The notes under the pieces were generated by a model. It saw only the letters and a program-made list of their open reading frames with translations. It did no database searches and was not told the origin of the DNA. The translations under genes were made by a program, and so were the position numbers. From assembly GCA_015179125.1 (NCBI GenBank), contig WHVA01000250.1, positions 62,001 through 126,000 on the forward strand: a DNA stretch of 64,000 bases, in the 5' to 3' direction. Source of the stretch: Gautieria morchelliformis. Its lineage: Eukaryota; Basidiomycota; Agaricomycetes; Gomphales; Gomphaceae. Shown here piece after piece: positions 11,058 to 21,516 of the stretch (its first letter is position 1; the number at the start of each line of letters is the position of its first letter).

Positions 11058-12966
11058 ATGATGCCCCCCAAAGATGGGATGGACGTTGATCCGTCAATGT
11101 CCACAACGCGAACAACGGCCCCGAGGCAGGGGGCCGCAGACATTCTCCGTGCTCCAATAGACCAGGAGCACTGGATGCTCGTGGGATGGGAGGAAGCCCT
11201 TGCCATCATCCACCCAGACGATTGCGCAACGTGTGCAGACTACGCCGCGCACCTTAGGGCCATGACCGGCACCCGCAAGGTCAAATTGCGGGATGAAGAC
11301 ATCGGCGACGCCGTCGATGCAGCGTGGGGATGGCTCCCAAGGGGCATCGCGTGTGATGCGTGAGAAGAGCCCCTCCGGGACATCCACGACCTTAAAAAAG
11401 AGGTCAAGGAGCTGGAACGTGCGGTCGAGGACCGCGACGACACGCTCACATCCGAGCGCGCCAGGATCAAGGAACTGGAGCAACAGCTGAGTGCTGCCCA
11501 GCTCCAGGTTACCCTGGTCCACGCTGCCTCAAAAAGGCTGCGACATGACCCGGCCACGGCCCCAGTGGCCGGGCCATCCTCACCTTGCGCGACAGCGCCG
11601 TTGCCGGCGCGTGCAACATCGGGGCTAGCATCCCGATTGTCGGCACCGACCCCGACAACGACAACGACAGAAGGGCAGAGCGTGCCTTCCGACTCTGCAT
11701 ACAGCGTCCCCGATGGATGGGAGTCTGACTCATCCGTCTGGAAGACGTACGACCCCGAACGGGCACAGAGGCTGGCAGAGCAGCCAAAGAAAAAGCACAA
11801 GAAATTGCACGACTCCCCCCACACCGTCAATGGGCTAGCCATTGCAAAGGAAAGCATGATTAGCACTTACCTAGCAGCGTCATCGTCACACACCGTCAAC
11901 GACCCCGCCCTTCAGCAGCGGGTAGCACAGATCGAGGCCCAGTACGTCGGGCCTGGCGTGGCCCTGCCTCCGCCGGCGGGGACAGTTCACCCTCCCTACC
12001 CGGGGGAGGGAGTGATCATACCACTCAGAGACCCACCGATCTCCAAGACGGGCCTCCTACCACAGCCGGTAGGAAAGGCCCAACAGCGTTGTACTCAATG
12101 GTACGATGTCTGCCCACTCGACGACCCACGCTTCGTCGAGCTCATAGCGCAGGCAAAAGAAACACCACAGCTCGCATGTACGCGCGAGATGATCGGCGTA
12201 TTCAGACGCGTCGAGCGCGAACAACGCGCTCGCAATCCCAAAAGGGATTGTCTCGTGATAGCGGGCGGTACCCTGCACGACATCGCGACCATCCTGAAAG
12301 GTTGGATACACAACCCCGAAGGAGGCCCTTGCGCCCCGGGTCAAAGGGGTTGCATCACCACTCAGGGCGAGGCTACTCGACCTCTTTGGCTCGACAGACC
12401 AATGGTCGAGCCTCGTCGACGCCAGGGAAGTGCTGGCACCCCAGAGCACCACCCTGCAGCTCTCAATCACGGGCCCATTCCCTGTGGAGGGCCGAGCCGG
12501 CCCCGACATCCCACTCGTGGAGATCGCGAGATGGTTGGCCCGCTATGCGGGAATCACTCGCGAGCGAGTGGCGCGCATTGAACATTATGTTCAACGCAGC
12601 ATCACCGGCGCAGCATTCAGTGCCGCCACCCGCGAGGGCCAACAAAAGGTCATCGAGACCAGCCATGTGAGGGCCGCGGTGCCGCGGCCCCTCACTCACG
12701 CTCAGCTCGACCGAGAGCTGGCGCGCTTCCGGCCCCCTCCTCAGACTGAGGACCCGGCCGTTGAGGCCATGCTCCGCAAGGACACTGGCCCCATCACCCA
12801 AGCGGATACCGCCGCTAGCGGTGAGGCCGACCAGCCTCACCCAATCACCACCGATGACGCGGAGGTGCCCCCGGAGGAGTCACGTGCTCCACCGGCCCCA
12901 TACAACGACGACATCATCGTATCGGCCACTCTAGAGGACTCCCTCATGGATGACCTCTATGAGTAG
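11058..12966 (+). CDS. extra ORF region downstream of chromodomain (element 1)
   Basis: Between the chromodomain and the 3' LTR lies about 1.9 kb that is mostly open in plus orientation, in three overlapping frames: 11058-11363, 11565-12581 and 12430-12966. I do not recognise a family. The first part has a short folded-looking segment (HWMLVGWEEALAII) followed by a Glu/Lys/Arg-rich stretch that looks like a coiled coil, then a Pro/Ser/Thr-rich linker, then a charged helical part. Its position inside the LTR pair and in the sense direction says it belongs to the element. It could be a second structural protein or an acquired accessory gene. It is broken in at least one place. Confidence 0.5.
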
Positions 12967-13002
12967 GAGTTAACCCCTATAGTTGTCTATAGAGGGGGAG
13001 GG

Positions 13003-13215
13003 TGTAAATAACCCGTGTATCTACATGTACATTAGTTATTACATAATCCCAGTGGGCCCCTTAGGGACCCACTGTATAGTTTATGCGTGGGAACCGGCTA
13101 GCGGTCCCCATCGCATCTTACCCTTACACTGTCACTACGTAGCATCAGAATACCACATATTGGTCAAGTTCTGTCGTGCTCTTGTGACTTAAGGCTTAAG
13201 ATAGACATCTTTACA
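13003..13215 (+). repeat. 3' LTR of element 1
   Basis: It is 213 bp, nearly identical to 5374-5587, and preceded directly by the purine tract GAGGGGGAGGG. The few differences are G/A or C/T transitions plus one single-base indel, so little time has passed since insertion. Confidence 0.92.
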
Positions 13216-13673
13216 CTGGGGCTGGAGAGCGCGGCCGATGTTGATGTGTCGCTGGCAAGCTACTACTGTAGTTGACCTTTCTAGTCCAATGTACCTATCT
13301 ATGTCTATATGCAAAATATATTATATTATCAACTATTAAATTGAGACCAGAATCTGCCATACAGGGCCATAGACTGGAAATAATAATACACATGGCGTGC
13401 CAGAGCTGGCCAGTCCTCGAAGCAAATCTGCAATTTTGGCCGATGGCATAGTCTCAATTATCTGGCGATGTCTGGCAAGTGTGGGTTGTCATTTCACTGC
13501 CATATCTCACCATATCTTTTTCACTGGGGGGCAGGACTCCTTCATTTCCATCAGTATTGTGACTTACACAGCCTCAGAGAGGCTCCTGGGTTTGTTTGTA
13601 ATGATATAAATAGTGCGTCCCACCAAACGTCATCAGCCACATAGAACCCTGCCTTGCCCAATTGGCGATCTTG

Positions 13674-13990
13674 TCAAGTGTTGATAAACATACTCTGTTC
13701 ATGAATCGCGGAGATGCACTTCATCAGCAAATAAGTAAGTGGAAATTGCTGATTGACTCCATTCCTCGGTTTGTCAAGACTTTCTTGAGTACTACTACCA
13801 CTCATTGCAAGACTAGGCACGGGTGGTTCCTTTGGTTGCAACTCCTCATGACTGGTAGGCACATCAAAAGAGGATGGAGATACGCCCCTATCACCAGAAA
13901 AGACATAGGCAGTATACCTTGAGTGGAAGGCGACACCAATAAAGACGGTAAAGTAGAATGCAAGGATCGGAAGGCTGGGTACGGTAAGTT
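13674..13990 (-). pseudogene. 3' part of an unidentified host-like gene
   Basis: The minus strand is open to a stop at 13674 and reads a hydrophobic segment, LPILAFYFTVFIGVAFHSRY, followed by a polar Ser/Pro/Glu-rich tail of about 70 residues. This looks like the last membrane span and cytosolic tail of a membrane protein. A CAG acceptor precedes it near 13965. Upstream (to the right) the sequence is cut by the LTR at 13996. The match of target duplications with 63076-63080 implies that the missing upstream part lies next to 63075, beside the receptor genes there. The rest of 13216-13673 shows nothing I can name. Confidence 0.35.
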
Positions 13991-13995
13991 GGTAT

Positions 13996-14352
13996 TTTAG
14001 AATAAGTGAGACATACGAGTAAGAACGTGAGAGAATATATATGTATCGTTTGTCCTGTGAGCTCACTGGGGCAAACAGATGGTTACATACATGGAATGTA
14101 AAGACTTATATATGTTCTTGGAACAAAAGGAAGTAGAACAATAAGAAAAGCAAGAACAAAGGGCTTGACAATGGTACATGCAAGCCTTTGATTACATAAG
14201 CGGAACGAACGCGTAATCAGCTTGTTAGACTATTCCAACACTCCTCTGCAAGCTGTGAAGTGTTCTATGGCAAGGATAATTTTGGAGCGAGCAAGGCATT
14301 GCTTCTCCAAGAAGGTTCTGACACCTTTGGAGTTGGGTCCAGCGGTTGGCAT
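13996..14352 (-). mobile_element. 3' half of a miniature LTR element (family A)
   Basis: On the minus strand, 14240 down to 13996 is an LTR starting TGTTGGAATAGTCTAAC. It matches 63081-63324 on the plus strand closely. A purine tract (CAGAGGAG) directly precedes it, and 14241-14347 is the end of the internal region. The outer flank GGTAT (13991-13995) is the reverse complement of ATACC at 63076-63080, as expected if both LTRs came from one insertion. The element is broken: it is split by a copia insertion at 14353 and its other half is 49 kb away. It carries no coding region here. Confidence 0.7.
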
Positions 14353-14505
14353 TGTTAGTAATCGGGACGATGACACCACCGAGGCAGAGCCGGCACGCAT
14401 TTAGCCGGAGGTTCGAGATCGCTCTCGACCCGGGTTGCTGGTGCACCGGCATCGCATCGGCACAGCAGCTCGAAGAGATTGGTAATATAGGAACATCATA
14501 ATTAG

Positions 14506-14513
14506 TATATAAG
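14506..14513 (+). promoter_or_regulatory. TATA box in copia B LTR
   Basis: TATATAAG lies about 70 bp before the LTR end, a normal place for the start signal of retrotransposon transcription. The same motif is in the sister LTR at 63491-63711. Confidence 0.5.
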
Positions 14514-14651
14514 GACAGATGATCTTGTACAGATCAGAGAACAACAGATTATTATATCTCCTTCGTTCCACAGGTTATGGGCCCCGCGCATAACTAAACT
14601 ACTACAAATCTAACTACGCTCTATACTCCAATAACTCAATACCGATCGACG

Positions 14652-15641
14652 ATGTCGAGTAGCAACAACACGTACAAGATCGACCCCTTGAACGGGGATA
14701 ATTACGCGGCGTGGCGCCGGCGGCTCGAGTGGATACTCGATGACTTAGATCTGTGGGACGTGGCTATCGGCAGGGAGACAGAACTGAGACCGGCAGATGC
14801 CGACAACGTCACTGCGACCGAGCAGCAGGAGATCGACGATTGGAGAAGGAAGGACAAGAAAGCTAGAAAAGAGATTTGCCTCAGAGTTGCCGATGAACAA
14901 CTAGTTTACATCAATCAGACAATGTCTGCATTTGCTGTATGGACTGGTTTACAAGCGATATTCGAATCTAAGGGAGCAGTGGGAATTGTAAATCTCCGAA
15001 GAGATTTCTTCCGGACGCTTGCCGAGGACGGCGCGAACATGGAGGAGCACGTATGCAAGCTCCGCGGCATTCAACAGGAACTGAATGCGCGGGGGCATTA
15101 CATCAGTGACACCGAGTTCTCGAACACGTTGCTGACGTCATTACCAGATTCTTGGTCAGCGTTTATTACGGCAGTAAACGCCAGTGGAGCCGGGACAACA
15201 GCTGATATATTAATAGCTCGGGTCCTCGATGAGGATCGAGCACGGAAAGCTGGATCGGCACGGCAGACGGCGCTTAAGGCGCAACAACATCACAGGACCA
15301 GGAAAGACGACTCAGGAGCAACAAAGGGAAAATGCCGAAATTGCGGCAAGAAGGGTCATTACGTGAAGGACTGTTGGGCGAAAGGTGGCGGCAAGGAGGG
15401 CCAAGCACCGAAATGGTTCAAATCAGGGAACAAAGAAACAGTCAAACAAGCAGAAGAAAAGGATTTCGCATTTGTATCTAAGGAGGTAGCATACAGTGCT
15501 ATATCTGCATCCGACTGGCTAGCCGATTCAGTGGCAACAACACACATAGCTAGAAGCCGAAATGATTTCGCTAGCTATGCCGAGGAACCATCAGAAATCG
15601 AAGGAATTTCACCCGGTGCGGTACTACATACACAAGGCTGA
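14652..15641 (+). CDS. gag: Gag with UBN2-type capsid and zinc knuckle (copia B)
   Basis: This is copia Gag with the beginning of protease, 329 residues. The start ATG is followed by the typical copia opening, DPLNGDNYAAWRRRLEW. A UBN2/Retrotran_gag helical domain covers about residues 50-200, with EHVCKLRGIQQELNARG in its middle. A CCHC knuckle, CRNCGKKGHYVKDC, lies at about 227-240. Near residue 290, DWLADSVATTHI is the region of the protease active site. Coding similarity to copia protease continues past this frame to about 15725 (ELRDVKYAPDG). Gag forms the particle in which the RNA is copied. The piece is a fossil, lacking the rest of the element. Confidence 0.85.
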   Translation: MSSSNNTYKIDPLNGDNYAAWRRRLEWILDDLDLWDVAIGRETELRPADADNVTATEQQEIDDWRRKDKKARKEICLRVADEQLVYINQTMSAFAVWTGLQAIFESKGAVGIVNLRRDFFRTLAEDGANMEEHVCKLRGIQQELNARGHYISDTEFSNTLLTSLPDSWSAFITAVNASGAGTTADILIARVLDEDRARKAGSARQTALKAQQHHRTRKDDSGATKGKCRNCGKKGHYVKDCWAKGGGKEGQAPKWFKSGNKETVKQAEEKDFAFVSKEVAYSAISASDWLADSVATTHIARSRNDFASYAEEPSEIEGISPGAVLHTQG

Positions 15642-15729
15642 GGCACTATATACATGGAATTCAAGATCGGTGCCAAGACGAACACGATCGAACTACGTGA
15701 CGTCAAGTATGCACCGGATGGTCTACTTT

Positions 15730-18700
15730 GCGGCACCAAAGGCCACATCGTCAAGGACTGCCCGAAGAACAAGTCTACCAGCGGTAGTGGTTCTAAAGGT
15801 CGGGCAGCGAAGACCCCCAAGGAGGGGACTTCGGCCTCCATTACGGAGGTGAAAAAATAGGTAGCAACCTCGGAACCACACGATCCGAGGATTGCGGTAA
15901 CCTCACCCGTGTGCTCAGACTCAGTGCCGCTTCTCATTCATTGTCCAAAGATTCCCTTAATGTAGATCTAACCTCGCCTTCGCTTCCCAACGTCGCTTTT
16001 GTTGCATTAGTTGACTGCGGGTCCTCAGACTGTTTTATTGAATCCAGATTTGTCCAGAAGTACTCTATGCCTGCTTATCCTGTCTCTCCTATACCCTTGA
16101 AACTATTTGATGGTAGTACTAACACTACCATTACCCAAGCTCTAGACCTCTGTATCTGCTTTCCGACTGGCGAACAACAATGGGTTACCTTCTACGTAAC
16201 CTCGCTCTACTCGAGTTGCTCGGTGGTACTTGGCCACAACTGGCTCACCCGCTACAATCCGTCAATTGACTGGGTATTGGGCAGTATTACTTTCAAGACC
16301 ATCGACCTAACTACGACTCCAGCGACCACGGCGACGTCAGCCCGCTCAGCTTCGGCTACGACTTTGACCTTGCCTATGGCATCTTCGCCCCCGCCTTCGA
16401 CCTCGCCTCAGAACTCGCCTCCAAAGTTGCAAGCACCACTCGTTTCCCTAATCAATGCACCCGCTTTCATGCATGCGTCTAGATTGGAAGGGTCCGAAGT
16501 GTTTCAGCTCAATCTGGCCTCACCTGAGCTCCTCGCCCAAGGAGCAACATCGGGAGAAAGCTCTTCCGAGCTTTCTGAGAACGTTAAAAAACATGTTCCC
16601 GAAGTATATCACGAATTTGCAGATGTGTTCAGCAAAGCACGTGCTGACACTCTAGCCCCCCACCGACTGCACGATATCAAGATCAACCTTGAAGAAGGGA
16701 CCTCGCCACCTATCGGTCCCATCTACTCTCTCTCAGCTTCCGAACTCAAAGCACTTCGCGAGTTCATCAACGAGCACTTGAACATTGGTTTCATCCGACC
16801 TTCGCACTCGCCTCATGGTGCACTGGTATTGTTTGTCCACAAAAAGGATGGCTCACTTTGGTTGTGTGTTGACTTCCAAGGTTTAAACAAGATCTCGAAA
16901 AAAGATCGGTACCCATTACCATTGATTGCTGACTTACTTGATGCTCCAAAGAATGCTCGCATCTATACGAAGATTGACCTTCATCACGCTTACCACCTCG
17001 TAAGGGTGGCTGAGGGTGACGAATGGAAAACCGCCTTCAGGACTTGCTATGGGTCTTTTGAATGGTTGGTTATGCCATTTGGTCTCACTAATGGCCCTGC
17101 TGCTTTCCAGAGATTCATGAACGAGATTTTCGCCGACCTTTTGGACGTTTGTGTGGTGGTATACTTGGATGACATTCTAATCTACTCCAGTGACCCCTCC
17201 AAACATGTTGAACATGTCAAGGAAGTCTTGCGACGACTGCAACTCAACAACCTCTTCGCCAAAGAAGACAAATGCGAGTTTCATCGCGACTCGGTTGAAT
17301 TCCTCGGCTACATACTCTCTCCCGAGGGCCTCACTATGGTGGACAACAAGGTAAAGATCATCCAAGACTGGCCTGAACCTCGCAAAGTTCGCAACATCCA
17401 GTCTTTCCTCGGGTTCTCCAACTTCTACCGACGTTTCATTCACAACTACTCTGACATCACCATTCCTCTCACCCGACTCACCCGCAAGGGTACCCCCTGG
17501 AACTTTTCCGAGGATTGTCGATAGGCTTTCAACCTGTTGAAGAGGGCGTTCACTACCGCTCCTATCCTTACCCACTGGATTCCTGACCTTCCACTAATCG
17601 TAGAGACTGATGCTTCAGATTATGCCTTAGCGGCAATCTTATCACTGCGAACCTCAGAAGGCGAACTTCACCCCGTCGCCTTTCACTCCCGCACATTCAC
17701 CTCTACGGAGCTCAACTATGATGTTCATGACAAGGAGCTCCTAGCAATTTTTGAAGCGTTTCAATGCTGGCGACACTACCTCGAGGGCTCTGGCGACACT
17801 GTCGACGTTATCACCGATCACAAGAACCTCGAATACTTTTCAACAACAAAGATTTTGACCCGTCGACAAGCTCGGTGGTCAGAATACCTTTCCCAATTCA
17901 ACCTCACCATTCGTTTCCAACCTGGTCGCCTCGGAACGAAGCCTGACTCTCTCACTAGACGATGGGACGTCTACCTTGAAGAGGGGAATAGCGACTATGC
18001 CACCATAAACCCACAGAACCTACAGCCAGTGTTTACTCAACACCAGCTGGCATTGTCCCTTAGAGCTACTAACCTCGCTCCCGTCGTACTCCGAGCCGCT
18101 TTGATGCTTGATACCGAGCAGATCCGAGCTGACATCCTAGCGAACCTCCCCTCGGACCCCATAGCCAAGTCGCACCTCGGCTTGGTTAATGACCCGAGGT
18201 GGACCAAAGACCACGAGGGTTTTCTCAAGCTTGACAACCAAACCTATGTTCCAGTGGCCCAAGACCTTCGACTTCGCATCCTGCAATACAAGCACGATCA
18301 CATTCTCTCAGGACACTTTGGGGTCAACAAGACCTTGGAGCTGATCTGACGAGACTACACTTGGCCAGGGATTAGATCCTTTGTCAAGGAGTATTGCAAG
18401 ACGTGTACCACTTGTATGCGAAGCAAGCCGCAACGTCACAAGCCCTATGGTCTCCTCAAACAACTTCCCGTTCCCGAGAAGCCTTGGAATTCCATCTCTA
18501 TGGATTTTATTGAGCAGCTTCCCCCTTCATCCGAGTTCACCTCCATGCTAGTGATTGTTGACCGCTTCACTAAGCAGGTTATCTTCATTCCAACCACCAA
18601 CAAGATAACCTCGCAAGAGCTCGCTCACCTCTTCGTCCTTCATGTCTTTTCCAAGCATGGAGTCCCCTCGCACGTCACCTCGGACAGGGTTCCAAGTTCG

Positions 18701-19581
18701 TCCCGCACTTCTGGCGTTCTCTAGGGAAAGCCTTGGACATGCGGTTGCATTATACCTTGGGATATCATCCCGAGGGTGACGGTCAAACCGAGCGTGCTAA
18801 CCAGACCTTGTAACAGTACCTCAGGATATACTGCAACTACCAACAGTCCAATTGGGCTTCGCTCCTTCCCCTAGCCGAGTTCGCTTACAACAATGCGCCT
18901 AGCGCAACCACCGGCATATCCCCATTCTTTGCTAATAAGGGTTACCACCTGAACCTCGCAGTCCACCCCAAGCGCGACCTTGCCTCGGCACGAGCTCGAG
19001 ACTTCGTGGTTGACCTGGACGAGCTACACCAAGAACTTCGCCGCACCATCCTCGAAGCTCAGAAGACCTACCAAGCCTCGGCCGATGTTCGTTGCAAACC
19101 CGCTCCTGATTTCCAAGTAGGATCCCTCGCCTTTGTAAAGGCACAGTACTTCCGAACAACTTGGCCTACCAAGAAGCTCGCCGAGAAGTTTTTGGGTCCT
19201 TTTGAGATCATTTCCCGAGCGGGTACTCACTCCTTCACCCTTCGACTTCCAGAACACATGCATTCAGTCCATCCAGTATTCCACGTATCCATGCTCAAAC
19301 CAGCCTCGCCCAACACCATCCCGAACTGAGTTCAGCCTCCTCCACCCCCAGTCGTCATCGACGGCGAGCCCGAGTTCGAGGTCTCCGAAATCCTCGACTC
19401 GAAGATCAATAATAGACGAAAGAGCTGCAAGCTGCTCTATCTTGTTAGGTGGACTGGATACGAAGGTACCGACGAAGAAACCTCATGGATCCTCGCTTCC
19501 GAGCTTGATAATGCCTCGGAGCTGGTCACTGACTTCCATGAATCTTACCCGGGCAAGCTGGGCCCTTTGACTGCTCTATGA
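15730..19581 (+). pseudogene. pol: Gag end and Pol of gypsy B
   Basis: This is a remnant of the gypsy polyprotein with a few breaks. The order is: zinc knuckle end CGTKGHIVKDCPK (about 15727-15770), retropepsin motif LVDCGSSDCFIE (about 16010), reverse transcriptase from about 16700 with LCVDFQGLNKIS and YLDDILIYSSD (about 17160-17190), RNase H from about 17590 with VETDASDYALAAIL, integrase from about 18300 with a zinc-binding CXXC and core SMDFIEQLP, and a chromodomain at about 19370-19560 with YLVRWTGYEGTDEETSW. It encodes the enzymes for copying and integrating the element. The chromodomain is better preserved than that of element 1. Confidence 0.88.
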
Positions 19582-19699
19582 TCGTTTTCTTGTTTAACCC
19601 CCATGACCCAATAGTTAGATAACAAAATCCCCTCGCAATCGAACAACACAAAAAAAATCAATAAAATCCAAGAAATATTCCATTATTCCATTTACTAGT

Positions 19700-20842
19700 T
19701 TACTCCAACATCCTCATATCCTCTCCCTTGCTCTCCTCGCTACCCTCGCCTGACTCCTCCTCATTACTACTGCTACTTCGCTCCACCAGACCCCCATGTC
19801 CCCCATAATCCGCCAAGTCTCTCGCCCCCTGCATCCGCTTCAAGTAATTCCGCCTCCTCCTTATCCTCATGAACTCCACATCCGCCCTGTTCATCCTATC
19901 ATTCGCCGCCCTAAACTCCCCCAACAACTCACACACCCTTTCCCCAACCTCACCAACCTTCTGTCCCACATCCCTCACCACCACTATCAACTCCCTCATC
20001 TCCGCACTTCGCTCCGACCTTTTCGTCTTCTTGTCCTTCTTTGCCCTCCGACCTTCCACCTCGGTTTCCTCTACCTTGGTTTCCTTCCCCTCACTCTGCC
20101 TCGCTCCCTCTGACCCCTTACCCTTCTCCTCGCTCAACCTCGCTTCCATCCGCTCCACCCTCGTCTCAAGGTTCCGCTCGACCCAGTCACTTGAGTCGTC
20201 GTCCTCTGCAACCTCGTCCCGAACCTTGGCCTCTTTCCTCAGCCTCAGTCCGTCCTCGGTGTCCTCGCTCCTTGCCCGCTTCTTGCCCACGGCACTCGCC
20301 TGACCCTTTCCTGGGGTCGCCTTGCTGCAACAACCATGGGCTATACTACAGCCCAAAGAGCGTGTCCTGCACCACATGCAGGCACCCTGGTCGGCGAGGC
20401 CAAAGTCGAGGCTAACGGCCTGAAGGCACATATAGTCGCGCACCTCGCCTCGGCCTTGGTCGTGAGTTGCCACTCACAAGGTCCTCCGTCGGTGAGCTTG
20501 TACCCGTATAGGGACAAGTCGGTGGGGTGGTACGAGAACAACATGCGTTTATACTATACAAGTCAGCAGCGTCCATGACCAGAAAATGATGGTACTCACC
20601 TTCTTGCCATTGGGCCCTTCCTGCCACGGCTTCCGCATATCTATGGCCCCCGCATCCTCGATGGGCCACGGGACCACGTTGGGTCGAACCTTGGGCATAA
20701 CCTCGCCCGAGGGACCGTCCTCCTCAGACAGCAAGGTCTGGTCGAACACGTTGTTCGTGCTGTTTTCGTCGATAGCAGAGTTAAAGAGAGCTTGGGGGTG
20801 CACCATATTCGTTGGCACTTGGGTTTGCTGCCTCCTACCCAC
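19700..20842 (-). pseudogene. antisense coiled-coil/cysteine accessory gene in gypsy B
   Basis: This gene lies inside gypsy B, between chromodomain and 3' LTR, but on the opposite strand. The start is at 20842. A first exon of 81 codons ends at 20600, followed by a 46-nt candidate intron (GTGAGT..TATAG, 20599-20554). Downstream are a Cys-rich patch (ACMWCRTRSLGC), a basic segment (GKKRARSED), a long acidic/basic stretch and a heptad-like helix (VGQKVGEVGERVCELLGEF), ending ...RMLE near 19700. In many Agaricomycetes similar cysteine-patch plus coiled-coil genes accompany gypsy elements; that is from general knowledge, not a search. The function is unknown. This copy is probably broken. A relative is at 25831-28291. 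Confidence 0.5.
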
Positions 20843-20940
20843 CCTTTTATCTAACCTCGGCTATGATTAAGCTTCGCCTTTCCGGTGATGTAACATCGGG
20901 CTGGGATCTAGATTCGAGGATAGGCGAACCTTGTTCATAT

Positions 20941-20977
20941 TACGGCCTTGAGGGTCTCGGCCATAAGGAGGGGATAC
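20941..20977 (+). promoter_or_regulatory. hairpin and purine tract before the gypsy B 3' LTR
   Basis: TACGGCC and GGCCATA form a near-perfect 7-bp stem with a short loop. A purine tract, AAGGAGGGGA, follows and lies 3 nt before the LTR start TGTAAG. The tract is the expected primer for plus-strand DNA synthesis. The same hairpin plus tract stands before LTR D (25702-25740, minus strand). Confidence 0.5.
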
Positions 20978-21516
20978 TGTAAGAACCCAGCCTTTGGCCG
21001 GTTACTTACTGGTATAACTTTCTTCCGAGCCCGAGCCTTGTGATACTCATGCCCGAGTACATATGATTCTTATCCTGCGCCCGAGCCTGAGCTAGAGCTA
21101 GAGCTCATATCTGACCTTGATCCCATGCCCGTATCCCCTTAGTTACTGATTCCGCTCCATCACGCATCATTCATATATTACCTCGCCCTGATCTCCACTA
21201 ATATGTTCGCCCCTGAATCGTACCCTCGCCCTGTATATAAACCCCCCTGTATGCATTCCTACTCCTCAGTCTGAAAATCAACTATCGTATAACTTCGATC
21301 CTTAGTTAGTTTCTAAGCTTCGCCTCTTAAGCCAAACCTCGCCTCTTATTCGTTTGCCTCCGAAGTTGGGACTCGTGCGTAGGGTCGGTGCAGCACATAA
21401 GCTGAAGCCTAGTCCCTCTCCGACTTCCCCATCCAAACCTCGCCCCATAACCTCGGACCGTACCTCGGGTTTCGCTCCCAACCTCAATCAACCTTACGAC
21501 GGATCGTATCTTAACA
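20978..21516 (+). repeat. 3' LTR of gypsy B
   Basis: It runs 539 bp from TGTAAGAACCCAGCC to CGTATCTTAACA. A TATA-like TGTATATAAAC lies at 21232-21242. It contains GAGCCCGAGCC-type short repeats near its start. A second copy of this LTR starts at 50119, there without internal sequence. Confidence 0.85.

Larger units (their letters stand above)
5374..13215 (+). mobile_element. Ty3/gypsy chromovirus (element 1)
   Basis: This is a 7.84-kb LTR retrotransposon in plus orientation. The parts in order are: 5' LTR, untranslated leader, gag with zinc knuckle and protease, reverse transcriptase, RNase H, integrase, chromodomain, a further ORF region of unknown role, a purine tract (12992-13002, GAGGGGGAGGG within it) and the 3' LTR. 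The LTRs differ by about 3 substitutions and one indel in 213 bp, so the insertion is fairly young. The gag part looks whole and the pol part is broken in several places, so it is a non-functional copy. Flanking 5-mers (CACCG and CTGGG) do not match, so no target duplication is seen. The leader and LTR recur at 49800-50118. Confidence 0.9.
14353..15725 (+). mobile_element. 5' part of a Ty1/copia element (copia B)
   Basis: The LTR runs from 14353 (TGTTAGTAATCGGGACG) to 14572 (CTTCGTTCCACA). It is followed at once by GGTTATGGGCCCC, a likely primer-binding site, then gag and the start of protease. The related LTR at 63491-63711 differs at only a few positions. The 5-bp flank GGCAT (14348-14352) is the reverse complement of ATGCC next to that LTR (63486-63490). 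The copia sequence stops abruptly at about 15725, where gypsy sequence begins, so the copy is truncated here. Confidence 0.85.
15726..21516 (+). mobile_element. Ty3/gypsy chromovirus lacking its 5' end (gypsy B)
   Basis: From 15726 the sequence is gypsy: the end of Gag with a CCHC knuckle, protease, reverse transcriptase, RNase H, integrase and chromodomain, then an antisense accessory gene, a hairpin and purine tract, and a 539-bp LTR at 20978-21516. The 5' LTR and most of gag are absent, because the left edge is a direct join to copia B. The pol part is broken in a few places. A solo LTR of the same family, with a few percent divergence, sits at 50119. An LTR pair is not available here, so age cannot be estimated directly. 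Confidence 0.85.

Noticed and set aside
5369-13220. Target duplication for element 1
   Set aside because: The flanking 5-mers CACCG and CTGGG do not match, even when the ends are shifted by one base.
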